Source of the DNA: an uncultured Eggerthellaceae bacterium
GTDB lineage: Bacteria; Actinomycetota; Coriobacteriia; Coriobacteriales; Eggerthellaceae
Length of the DNA stretch: 64,000 bases
Direction of reading: 5' to 3'
Assembly (NCBI GenBank): GCA_937892845.1
Contig: CALBGP010000028.1
Coordinates: 62,001 to 126,000 of the forward strand
The notes under the pieces are model-generated. The model had not been told where the DNA came from. It saw nothing but the letters and a program-made list of their open reading frames with translations, and did not search any database. The translations under genes were made by a program, and so were the position numbers. Position 1 is the first letter of the stretch, and the number at the start of each line of letters is the position of its first letter. Shown in pieces: positions 51,600 through 59,535 of the stretch.

Positions 51600-53021
51600 C
51601 TACTTCGCCGATGCGGCCTCTTGCTCAGCGCGTTCCTCCTTGAGCAGGCATTTCTCGCCGCGGGACTTCGCGCAGCTCACAACAGCGCCGGAGAGCGCGA
51701 ACAGCGCGATGGCGTTGGGCAGAACCATGAGCTGGTTGAACATGTCGGCAAGCTCCCAAACCAGGTCGTTGCTGAGGATGGATCCCAGGAAGATGAAGAC
51801 CAGCGCGATGGTGGAGAAGATGTTGACCGCCTTTTTGCCGAACAGGTACTCGATGTTGATCTTGGAGAACAGGTTCCAGCTGATGATGGTGGAGAAGGCG
51901 AAGAACAGCAGGCAGATGGCCACAAACGCGTTGCCGAACCCTGCGCCGAACAGGCTGCTGAACGCCAGCTGGGCCATGTTGGTCTTGTCTACGCCGTCGT
52001 AGAGGCCCTGTGCAAGCAGGCCGTCGCCGGTGTAGAGGACGCTGATTACAACCAGAGCGGTCATGGTGACTACGACGAAGGTGTCCACGAACACACCGAC
52101 CATTGCGACAACGCCCTGCTCATGGGGGTTCTTGACGTTGGCGAGTGCGTGTGCGTGCGGGGTCGATCCCATGCCGGCCTCATTGGAGAACAGGCCGCGC
52201 TTGGCGCCCTGGCTCAGGGCTGCGATCAGACCGAAGGTGACGCCGCCGACCTGGGCTTGCGGGTTGAAGGCGCATTCGAAGATCAGAGCGAAGGCTGCGG
52301 GAACATGCTCGGCGTTGGCGATCAGCACGGCAATGCCGCCGACGATGTAGATGAGGGCCATGAGGGGTACGAGCTTCTCGGTCACTGATGCGATGCGGGA
52401 GATGCCGCCGATGAAGACAAAGCCGGCGATCACGACGACGATCAGTCCCATCACCCAGGTGGGGATGCCGAAAGCGGTGTTGCACGTGGACGCGATGGAG
52501 TTGGACTGAACCATGCAGCCCATGAAGCCGAGGGCCAGTACGATGGCAACGGCGAAGAACCCGGCCAGAAACTTGCCGAACTTGCCCTTGAAGGCGGTGC
52601 GGATGTAGTAAACCGGACCGCCGTGGACGGTGCCGTCAGCGTCAACGCTGCGGGTCTTCTGCGCTAGCACGGCCTCGGCGTAGTTTGTTGCCATGCCCAA
52701 AAACGCGATGATCCACATCCAGAAGATGGCGCCCGGGCCGCCCACCAGAATGGCGCCGCATGCGCCCACGATGTTGCCGGTGCCAACCTGCGCTGCAATG
52801 GCGGTTGCCAGAGCCTGGAAAGAGCTCATGCCGCTTTTCTGCTTGCCGCCGTGCAGGGAGAAGTTGCCGAAAACGCGGCGCATGCCTTCACCGAAGCAGC
52901 GGACCTGAATGAAGCCCGTGCGGATGGAGAACCACAGACCGGTTCCTATGAGCAGGATGATGAGAACGTAATTCGAAAGATACGAATTGATTGTTTGGAC
53001 GATGCTGAGCAGGGCATCCAC
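51600..53021 (-). CDS. AGCS-family sodium:alanine/glycine symporter
   Basis: 473 residues; the start is a GTG with AAGGAGG seven bases upstream. About 10-11 helices. Family signature: GTGNIVGACGAILVGGPGAIFWMW, NYAEAVLAQKTR and GLFSNEAGMGSTPHAHA. It imports alanine or glycine with Na+. A glycine riboswitch in the leader (53103-53188) points to glycine as a substrate or signal. Monocistronic, ending at a strong terminator. Confidence 0.92.
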   Translation of the reverse strand: MDALLSIVQTINSYLSNYVLIILLIGTGLWFSIRTGFIQVRCFGEGMRRVFGNFSLHGGKQKSGMSSFQALATAIAAQVGTGNIVGACGAILVGGPGAIFWMWIIAFLGMATNYAEAVLAQKTRSVDADGTVHGGPVYYIRTAFKGKFGKFLAGFFAVAIVLALGFMGCMVQSNSIASTCNTAFGIPTWVMGLIVVVIAGFVFIGGISRIASVTEKLVPLMALIYIVGGIAVLIANAEHVPAAFALIFECAFNPQAQVGGVTFGLIAALSQGAKRGLFSNEAGMGSTPHAHALANVKNPHEQGVVAMVGVFVDTFVVVTMTALVVISVLYTGDGLLAQGLYDGVDKTNMAQLAFSSLFGAGFGNAFVAICLLFFAFSTIISWNLFSKINIEYLFGKKAVNIFSTIALVFIFLGSILSNDLVWELADMFNQLMVLPNAIALFALSGAVVSCAKSRGEKCLLKEERAEQEAASAK

Positions 53022-53037
53022 GAGCGACCTCCTTGTC

Positions 53038-53102
53038 GGGTTCTAGAAAACCCTGAAGAACGTCGCAAATGAGACCGGGTCGGAAAGGACCTCTCGCTTT
53101 GC
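53038..53102 (-). promoter_or_regulatory. Riboswitch expression platform hairpins
   Basis: After the aptamer, GCAAA (53102-53098) pairs with TTTGC (53069-53065), with inner GAGA/TCTC and GTC/GAC pairing. A second small hairpin, GGGTT-AACCC (53038-53053), lies just before the ribosome site. These probably switch transcription or ribosome access. Confidence 0.5.
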
Positions 53103-53188
53103 CTCTGTCCGTTTGCCTGAGAGATTCGGCTTGGCAGTCTGAGCTGCGGCCTTGCACCTTCGGCACTCATTTAAGAGATTCTCCAGAG
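53103..53188 (-). ncRNA. Glycine riboswitch aptamer (single)
   Basis: On the minus strand CTCTG (53188-53184) and CAGAG (53107-53103) close P1. Inside are the conserved GTGCCGAAGGTGCAAGG and AATCTCTCAGGCAAACGGAC segments of the glycine riboswitch. Only one aptamer is clear, where many switches have two. It precedes an AGCS symporter, a common target. Confidence 0.9.
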
Positions 53189-53286
53189 TTTTCTCCGCTT
53201 CCGGTTTCATGAGATTCCGAAAGCATCATCGAAATGCATGGGTGGCATTATGCGTTTGCCGGAAAGGAAATGCAACAACGAATTCA

Positions 53287-53323
53287 AGAAAAATCGGGAC
53301 CGCCCCAAAGAGCGGTCCCGATT
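53287..53323 (-). terminator. Terminator of the alpha/beta hydrolase gene
   Basis: AATCGGGACCGC (53292-53303) pairs over 12 bp with GCGGTCCCGATT (53312-53323). TTTTTC follows on the minus strand. Confidence 0.85.
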
Positions 53324-53350
53324 GCGGGTTGTACGGTTTTCGCAGCGTGC

Positions 53351-54289
53351 TTAGTTGAGCTCGAAAGCGATGGTGGAGCAGAAGTCGATGATGCCGTCTT
53401 CCACGTCGAATTTGATGTCGTCGTAGTTGTGGATCTCGTGGCGGTATCCGGGATAGAGCTCGGTGAACACGTCATGGCCGGTCTCGGTGAGCCAGTTTGC
53501 CACAACGTAGGTGCCTTCGCCCCAGCTGCCCACGGGGTCTTCGTCGCCGGCGATGTTGTAGATGGGAAGCTCCGTGGGAACCTTTTCAGCCCACTCGGTG
53601 CCTTCGATTGCCTTGAACATCTGGATGAAATACATGAGAGACACGTTGTGAACAGGGTGGGTGAATGCGTCGAAGGGATCTTCCGCATGGTCTTTCTGCA
53701 CGTAGGGGTCATGGCAGATCCACTCGTTGCCAAGCGTTGCGCCTTCTTCGCAGCGGGCGAACATCCAGCCCATGAGCTCGGCGGTCAGGGCAGGATCGGA
53801 CTCGTGGCCCTTTCCTTCCTCGACCAGGGCTTTCACCTTGGGCAGGACCTCGTCGAGCATCTTGAAGCGGCCAGGGGTTCCGCAGAGGATCAGGCCGTCG
53901 AGCTGGTCTCCGTAATGGGCGGCGAAATCACGGGCGATCATGGAACCCATGGAATGGCCGTACATGAAATAGGGCAGCTCAGGGTACTTCTCGCGCACGA
54001 TGTCCATGAGCGCATGCTCGTCTTCCATCATGGTCTGGTATCCCGCGTCGCCCCAGTCGCCCCAGGTGTCGTTGGCGATTGCGGTGGCACCGTGTCCCAC
54101 GTGGTCATCGGCGGCAACGATGAAGCCGGCGTCCATGAGGGAGACGATCATGTGGAAGTAACGGCGGGAATGCTCGCCGAAACCGTGGACCAGCTGGACG
54201 ATGCCTTCGGGTTCGCACGCCGGGACGTAAATCCAGCCGTGAACCTCATCGCGCCCGTTGAATGAGGGGAAATTGACTTCGTGCAGCAT
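53351..54289 (-). CDS. Alpha/beta hydrolase, monoacylglycerol-lipase-like
   Basis: 312 residues from the ATG at 54289 (CAGGAG upstream). Catalytic elements: nucleophile Ser113 in GHSMGS, acid in AGDEDPVGSWGEGTY, and His in YRHEIHN; the early QLVHGFGEHS is the oxyanion turn. The pattern is that of the Hydrolase_4 (serine aminopeptidase-like) family, which includes monoacylglycerol lipases and lysophospholipases. Cytosolic. Divergent from the NSS symporter. Confidence 0.85.
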   Translation of the reverse strand: MLHEVNFPSFNGRDEVHGWIYVPACEPEGIVQLVHGFGEHSRRYFHMIVSLMDAGFIVAADDHVGHGATAIANDTWGDWGDAGYQTMMEDEHALMDIVREKYPELPYFMYGHSMGSMIARDFAAHYGDQLDGLILCGTPGRFKMLDEVLPKVKALVEEGKGHESDPALTAELMGWMFARCEEGATLGNEWICHDPYVQKDHAEDPFDAFTHPVHNVSLMYFIQMFKAIEGTEWAEKVPTELPIYNIAGDEDPVGSWGEGTYVVANWLTETGHDVFTELYPGYRHEIHNYDDIKFDVEDGIIDFCSTIAFELN

Positions 54290-54552
54290 GTGCGCTCCTG
54301 TTCTCTTGGAGGGTTTTCTGCGGGCGTCGGCATGCGGTCGCGCGAGTGCGCCGTTCGCAGCTTTCGCCTGCACTGCGGATTCTACCGCGTTTCGCGGGTT
54401 GTGCGCACCGCGGCGCGAATCTTGTTGCGCGCGCGTCATCGGCGGCGGAGAAATGGGCTATCATGTTGCAACTTGCACGCTGCCGCATGCCTTCATGGCG
54501 GATTGCGGCCCTTTCGCGCCCGTGTTCGGGCCGACGAATCAAGGGGAACCAT

Positions 54553-55944
54553 ATGGAAAAACGAGAAAAATTCGCGACGCGACTGGGATTCATCCTGATC
54601 AGCGCTGGCTGTGCCATCGGTCTGGGAAACGTTTGGCGCTTCCCGTATATCACTGGCGAGTACGGCGGAGCCGCGTTCGTGGTCATGTACCTGGTGTTTC
54701 TGGCCATCTTCGGCTTGCCCATCATGGCCATGGAATTCGCCGCCGGCCGCGCATCAAAGCGAAGCATCGCGCGCAGCTACGATGAGCTGGAACCCGAGGG
54801 TGGCAAATGGCACATGTTCAAGTGGGTGGCCATCGGCGGCACGTATCTGCTCATGATGTTCTACACCGTGGTGGCAGGTTGGATGCTCGCCTACATTCCG
54901 AAGATGGCAACGGGTCAGCTTTCGGGCCTTGATGCGGTGGGCGTCGAGGGCGCGTTCAATTCCATGCTGGCCAATCCCGGCGAGCTCATCTTCTGGATGC
55001 TGATTGCGTGCGCCATCGGCTTCGCGGTGGTGGCTCTGGGTCTGAAAAACGGTGTGGAGCGCATCACGAAGGTTATCATGGTGGGCCTGCTCGTTCTCAT
55101 AGGCGTGCTTGTCATCCGTTCCGTGACGCTTGACGGCGCGGGCGCGGGCTTGGAGTTCTACCTTGCTCCCGACTTCGGCAAGCTGTTCGCGTCGCCGGAG
55201 GTATTCGCGGAAGCCGCATATGCAGCCATGGGTCAGGCATTCTTCACGCTGTCCATCGGCCAGGGTTCCATGATCATCTTCGGCAGCTACATCGGCCGCG
55301 ATCGCTCGCTTCTGGGTGAGGCCGTCACCATCGGCGCGTTGGATACATTCATCGCCATCGCCGCCGGCCTGGTGGTTTTCCCTGCATGCTTCGCGTTCGG
55401 CGTCAATCCCGGCAGCGGCCCGGGCCTGGTGTTCATCACGCTTCCCAGCGTGTTCGAGCAGATGTGGATGGGTCAGTTGTGGGGCACGCTGTTCTTCTTG
55501 TTCATGGCTTGCGCTGCAATTTCCACGGTCATCGCGGTGTTCGAGGGCATCGTGAGCTTCGGCATGGATCAGTGGGGATGGTCTCGCAAGAAGGCTGTTC
55601 TCATTAACATCATCGCCATTCCCATCCTGTCGCTTCCTGCGGCGTTGGGCTTCAATCTGTGGTCCGGTGCAGAGATTGCGGGCATAGGCAACATCCAGTC
55701 CATCGAGGACTTCCTGGTTTCCAGCAACATCCTGCCCATCGGCAGCTTGGTTCTGGTGCTGTTCTGCACGAGCCGCCGCGGTTGGGGTTGGAAGAACTTT
55801 TTGGCCGAGGTGAATGCCGGTACCGGTCTGAAGTTCCCCGGCGGCAAGCCCATGTTCTACTGGATGAAGTTCGGCGTGCCCGTGCTGGTGCTGATCATCC
55901 TGGTCATGGGGTGGATGCCCATCATTTCAACCTGGTTAGCGTGA
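54553..55944 (+). CDS. NSS-family sodium-dependent amino-acid symporter
   Basis: 463 residues, ATG with GGGGAACC upstream. Ten to twelve helices with the NSS signature GFILISAGCAIGLGNVWRFPY and the later GQAFFTLSIGQGSMIIFGSY. LeuT/TnaT-type proteins import leucine, tryptophan, tyrosine or other amino acids with Na+. The substrate is not readable by eye. Ends at a terminator at 55995. Confidence 0.92.
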   Translation: MEKREKFATRLGFILISAGCAIGLGNVWRFPYITGEYGGAAFVVMYLVFLAIFGLPIMAMEFAAGRASKRSIARSYDELEPEGGKWHMFKWVAIGGTYLLMMFYTVVAGWMLAYIPKMATGQLSGLDAVGVEGAFNSMLANPGELIFWMLIACAIGFAVVALGLKNGVERITKVIMVGLLVLIGVLVIRSVTLDGAGAGLEFYLAPDFGKLFASPEVFAEAAYAAMGQAFFTLSIGQGSMIIFGSYIGRDRSLLGEAVTIGALDTFIAIAAGLVVFPACFAFGVNPGSGPGLVFITLPSVFEQMWMGQLWGTLFFLFMACAAISTVIAVFEGIVSFGMDQWGWSRKKAVLINIIAIPILSLPAALGFNLWSGAEIAGIGNIQSIEDFLVSSNILPIGSLVLVLFCTSRRGWGWKNFLAEVNAGTGLKFPGGKPMFYWMKFGVPVLVLIILVMGWMPIISTWLA

Positions 55945-55994
55945 CGCTGGCGCAAGAGCCCCACGATGCCACGACTGTTGACCGATCGCAAACC

Positions 55995-56029
55995 AAACGG
56001 CCGCTGCCCATTCGGGTGGCGGCCGTTTT
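55995..56029 (+). terminator. Terminator of the NSS symporter gene
   Basis: AAACGGCCGC (55995-56004) pairs over 10 bp, extendable inward, with GCGGCCGTTT (56019-56028); the final T-run is TTTTA. Confidence 0.85.
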
Positions 56030-56452
56030 ATGTTCGGTGCGTCTGGTTTCAGGTGGGGACTCGGCGCCGTATTGCCTGATGGGAAAATGAAAAAATGAGC
56101 TATTCAACACTGAAATAGAACTCTTTCGGGTTTGCTGGTTTCATTGCAATCTTCGATTTGGAACGGCGAGGCTCGTGAGCTGGGGTTATTGGCGATTGTG
56201 GATGGTGGGGTGTTCTCATGGAGATGGCGAATTCCCGAAAGACTTATGATTCGGTGTATTTCAGAAGATGGATTCTCGCACGGCTGAGGGTTGCGGCGCT
56301 CGATGGTTGTGCGTTTGCGGTCGTTTGGGCTAGGTTCTTTGGGACGTTCGATAATTCGCTCCGTCCAAGGGATGGAAAAAAGGACTCGGGTTGGGCCTTA
56401 CTTTGGGCAGAATGGACGCGTTCGTTTTGTGTCGAAGTTTCTGGAGGCTCCT
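56030..56452. other. Gap of about 420 bases, AT-richer, upstream of the hsdM remnant
   Basis: No supported gene. The stretch near 56085-56160 is AT-rich. This may be the surviving promoter region of the former hsdM operon; no clear -35/-10 pair is visible. Confidence 0.4.
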
Positions 56453-56560
56453 ATGTCTGAAACCGCCCGTGGTCAACAGCGCGCCGAGCTGCATGAGACC
56501 ATCTGGTCCATTGCGGATGATCTGCGCGGCAGCGTGGACATCTGGGACTGGTTTGCATAG
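56453..56560 (+). pseudogene. hsdM: hsdM (type I restriction methyltransferase) 5' remnant
   Basis: ATG with GGAGGCTCC upstream begins MSETARGQQRAELHETIW, followed by SIADDLRGSVD, the recognisable N-terminus of HsdM (IWxIANDLRGSVDGWDFK). After 35 residues the match ends in IWDWFA and a stop at 56558-56560. The rest of hsdM (about 480 residues) and hsdS/hsdR are absent. A deletion has joined its 5' end to unrelated sequence. Confidence 0.75.
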
Positions 56561-56595
56561 ACGTCGACGGCGACATCCTCGTTGCGCGATCTGCG

Positions 56596-57168
56596 ATGGG
56601 AGGCACAAAGAGCGTTGCGTTTCCCCAGGTCGACAAGGCCGATATCGACTTGCAGGGAAAATCCGTGACAATCTATGCCGGCGGTATGAAGTTTGCCGGC
56701 ATCAGCTTGGAGTGCACCTGCATGGCGAATCTCATGAAGCGGTTCGAACAGGAGGGGGTTGTGGTTTCCGAGGGTTCCGCTGCGCCCATGACGAAGCTGC
56801 GCTTGCTTTGGGCTGCCATACGACCGCTTGCAGTTGTTATCTTGGGAATAGCCACCGCAACCCTGTTCCTTCTCGTGTTCATGTGCGTTTTCGCCGGTCT
56901 TGATGTGCGGATGCTGGCTATTGTCCCCGGATTGCTTGGGATGATCGCCTGCATATTGGCATTCAGGCGCGACTACATCAAGAAGATAACGGCCGCCAAA
57001 AAAGACAGCAGCGGGACCAAGTGCATCGTTTCGTCGAAAAGCGGTCGGAACCATGCGGTGTATGCCGGTGAGCAGACTTTGAGCGATTTGCATCGTTGGT
57101 TCAAGACGGGTGTTCGGGAGAAAGATGCTGTCGACATGGTCGACGACGCACTCAAGGCAATCCCCTGA
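56596..57168 (+). pseudogene. Two-helix membrane protein, probably decapitated by the hsdM junction
   Basis: 190 residues from the ATG at 56596, but the same frame stays open upstream (VCIDVDGDILVARSA) to the hsdM remnant with no start codon, and no ribosome site precedes the ATG. A basic/beta N-terminal part (KSVTIYAGGMKFAGIS), two membrane helices near 75-120 and a basic C-terminal part are seen. I do not recognise a family. It may still be expressed by read-through, or be dead. Confidence 0.5.
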
Positions 57169-57250
57169 TCGTGCAGGCTGACGCCGTTTTCTTCCTGAGT
57201 GCTTTGGGCGGCGATTTGCATTCACGCGGTTCCGCGAGCGTTCTCCCAGT

Positions 57251-58342
57251 TCAGTCGGGCAATTTCAGCCAATACAAAGGATCTGCGCCATAAAACGTTT
57301 GGATATCGCGGGATTCGTCCATTTCGGTGCCGTTCCGCTCGACGCCGTCTATCCAGCAGATGCCGAATGTATAGCGGGTCGTTGTCGTTTCAGGTGCGAT
57401 TTCATACGCCATGCCATTGACTAGGGAATCCGCGTAATAATCATAGGCGTCCATAAGCGTATCTCCGCAAGGAAGCTGCCCTTCCTCGTATTCGACGCCG
57501 ATGGACATCTTGTATCGCTCTTCGTTGTAGAAACTATGGAGCTCGAGCCATTCGCCGCTTTCGATTTCTGTTTGATAACTGCAAGAAGGTTTGAATGTGC
57601 ACGAAAGGTTGTGCTCCCGGCCATCGGGGATTATCTGGATGGTGATTTGGAAGCGGCCTAGGACGTCGGGGCATAAAATGTCGAATTTTTCGCCTTTATG
57701 AGCGCAATAGGGGATGGGCCGACCGTCTAACAGGATGGCGATTTCGCCGAAGGGGGTCGCCAGTTTCTCTGCATTCTCGCTCAGGATTCGGGAGCGCAAG
57801 TCGTCGCGAACTTCCATCAGGGCGAAGCCGAGCAGGTTCTCTCCGTGCCAGAGGGCTGGATTGTGCGCTTCGGGCGAGTCCTGCGACAGCCCGATGCCCC
57901 AGACTTGATCGTACGGACTCGCTTCGATCAACACCGCATCATCGGTTGAGAGCAGATATTCTGCAAGGTCATGATTCTGTCTGAACTTGCAGAGATTGCC
58001 TGCGACCACAATTGCATACTTGTTGCAATCCCAGATGTTGCGGTCGAAATTTGCGACCTTGCGGCCAAGCTCCTTGATTGCTTTCGGGTCGGAGGTTTCC
58101 ATGATCTGTCTGCGGGTTTCCTCGTCGCCGAAAAGCCGGGCTTTGCAGGCCATCATGTATTGCTCGGCGCAGCAGAATGTCTCGCCGTTGACCTTGAAGG
58201 ATTGTCGCCACCATTGGCTCAGGCAGCTTTTGGTGATGTTTCCGTCACGTGAGGGTCTGTGCCCCCAAAACATCACGGTTCCAGGGTTGTCTGAGGCTGC
58301 AAGCCGACGCTTGGCCCATCTGCAGGTATACAGCGGCCTCAT
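57251..58342 (-). CDS. NADAR-domain (YbiA-like) protein
   Basis: 363 residues, ATG at 58342 with GGGAGGAG upstream. Residues 20-190 are a NADAR/DUF1768 domain: VMFWGHRPS, FSQWW-type SQWWRQSFKV, CCAEQYMMACKARLFGDEE, ELGRKVANFDRNIW, IEASPYDQVWGIGL and NLLGFALMEVRDDL. NADAR proteins bind ADP-ribose; some remove ADP-ribose from guanine in DNA or cleave intermediates of riboflavin synthesis. A further 170-residue C-terminal domain is unrecognised. It overlaps the preceding alcohol dehydrogenase stop by four bases (ATGA). Confidence 0.82.
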   Translation of the reverse strand: MRPLYTCRWAKRRLAASDNPGTVMFWGHRPSRDGNITKSCLSQWWRQSFKVNGETFCCAEQYMMACKARLFGDEETRRQIMETSDPKAIKELGRKVANFDRNIWDCNKYAIVVAGNLCKFRQNHDLAEYLLSTDDAVLIEASPYDQVWGIGLSQDSPEAHNPALWHGENLLGFALMEVRDDLRSRILSENAEKLATPFGEIAILLDGRPIPYCAHKGEKFDILCPDVLGRFQITIQIIPDGREHNLSCTFKPSCSYQTEIESGEWLELHSFYNEERYKMSIGVEYEEGQLPCGDTLMDAYDYYADSLVNGMAYEIAPETTTTRYTFGICWIDGVERNGTEMDESRDIQTFYGADPLYWLKLPD

Positions 58343-59394
58343 CGCTCCTCCCAGGGCGTGATGACCATTTTCAGGCAGCCGTCTTCGCGGGCTTCGAACG
58401 CACGGTACGCTTCCAGGATGTCGTTGAGGGCATAGCGTTTCGAGATGAGGCAACCCGTGTCGATACGGCCCTGTTCGATGAGCGCGAGTGGCTCTTCCAG
58501 GCTGGTTGCGTCCACGCCGCCCGTCTTGAATACCAGGTTCTTGCCGTACATGCTGGGCAAGGGCAGCACCTGGTCGTGCTCGTACATGGCGGAAACCACC
58601 ACCACGGCGTTCGGCCGTGCGATGCGCCAGGCCATCTCGAAGGTGTCGTTGCCGCCTGCGGCTTCGATGACGGCGTCCGCGCCGCGGTCTTCGGCCAGAT
58701 CGCGAACGGCGGTCTCGATGCCTGCCATATCCAGGGATTTCGCGTTCAGCACGGTATCGGCCAGGCCTTCGCGCTGCGCCAGAGCAAGACGGTCGGGGTC
58801 GATGTCGATGGCGATAATGCGGCCGGGGTTTGCCAGCCGTGCGCACATCATGGTGGCAAGGCCCACGGGGCCGGCGCCGATCACCGCAACGGTTGCTCCC
58901 GCTTCGATTTCCGCGATCTTCGCACCCCACCAGCCCGTGGCCAGAATGTCGCCCAAGAACAGCGCATCTTCATCGGTTACGGCGTCGGGAATGGGCGTGC
59001 AGGTGTTGTCGGCGAAGGGGACGCGCACGAATTCGGCCTGGCAACCGTCGATGCGGCAGCCCAGCTCCCAGCCGCCGTGCACGCAGTTGTTGACCCAGCC
59101 ACGTTGGCAGAAAAAGCACGTGCCGCAAAAGGTTTCGCAGCTCACAGCCACGCGGTCGCCGGGCGCAAGGCGCATCACGCCGCTGCCGGCCTCTTCGATC
59201 ACGCCGACGAACTCATGCCCCAGCACGGTGTCTGCGGCCGCACGCGGAACAGCTCCGTGGATGATGTGCAGGTCGCTCGTGCAGATGGTCGAACGGGTCA
59301 CGCGGACGATCGCGTCCGTGGGCTCCGCTATTTCGGGCATGGGCCGATCGGTCAGTTCGATGTGTCCGTTTCCGTCATGTACCAGTGCTTTCAT
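58339..59394 (-). CDS. Zinc-dependent medium-chain alcohol dehydrogenase
   Basis: 351 residues, ATG at 59394 with GGAGG upstream. Catalytic zinc ligands Cys38, His60 and Glu61 (GHEFVGVIEEAGSGV); structural zinc cysteines 90, 93, 96 and 104; Rossmann motif VAVIGAGPVGLATMMC; and IAIDIDPDRLA for NAD binding. It oxidises a small alcohol or polyol with NAD+; the exact substrate is unknown. It shares an operon with the NADAR gene (stop/start overlap). Confidence 0.9.
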   Translation of the reverse strand: MKALVHDGNGHIELTDRPMPEIAEPTDAIVRVTRSTICTSDLHIIHGAVPRAAADTVLGHEFVGVIEEAGSGVMRLAPGDRVAVSCETFCGTCFFCQRGWVNNCVHGGWELGCRIDGCQAEFVRVPFADNTCTPIPDAVTDEDALFLGDILATGWWGAKIAEIEAGATVAVIGAGPVGLATMMCARLANPGRIIAIDIDPDRLALAQREGLADTVLNAKSLDMAGIETAVRDLAEDRGADAVIEAAGGNDTFEMAWRIARPNAVVVVSAMYEHDQVLPLPSMYGKNLVFKTGGVDATSLEEPLALIEQGRIDTGCLISKRYALNDILEAYRAFEAREDGCLKMVITPWEER

Positions 59395-59483
59395 GGGGGC
59401 CTCCGTCGCGCGGGTCGTGTTTTGATGCTCGGCCCCCATTATCCTCGTTTCGCTGCCGGCGCGCAGGTGGTGCAGGGGGCTGA

Positions 59484-59516
59484 AACAAAACGGGCGCCGC
59501 GAATGGCGACGCCCGC
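59484..59516 (-). terminator. Terminator of the PurF-like gene
   Basis: On the minus strand CGGGCGTCGC (59515-59506) pairs with GCGGCGCCCG (59500-59491), one G-U pair, followed by TTTTGTTT. Confidence 0.8.
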
Positions 59517-59535
59517 AGGGTGGTTCGGTGCCGGT

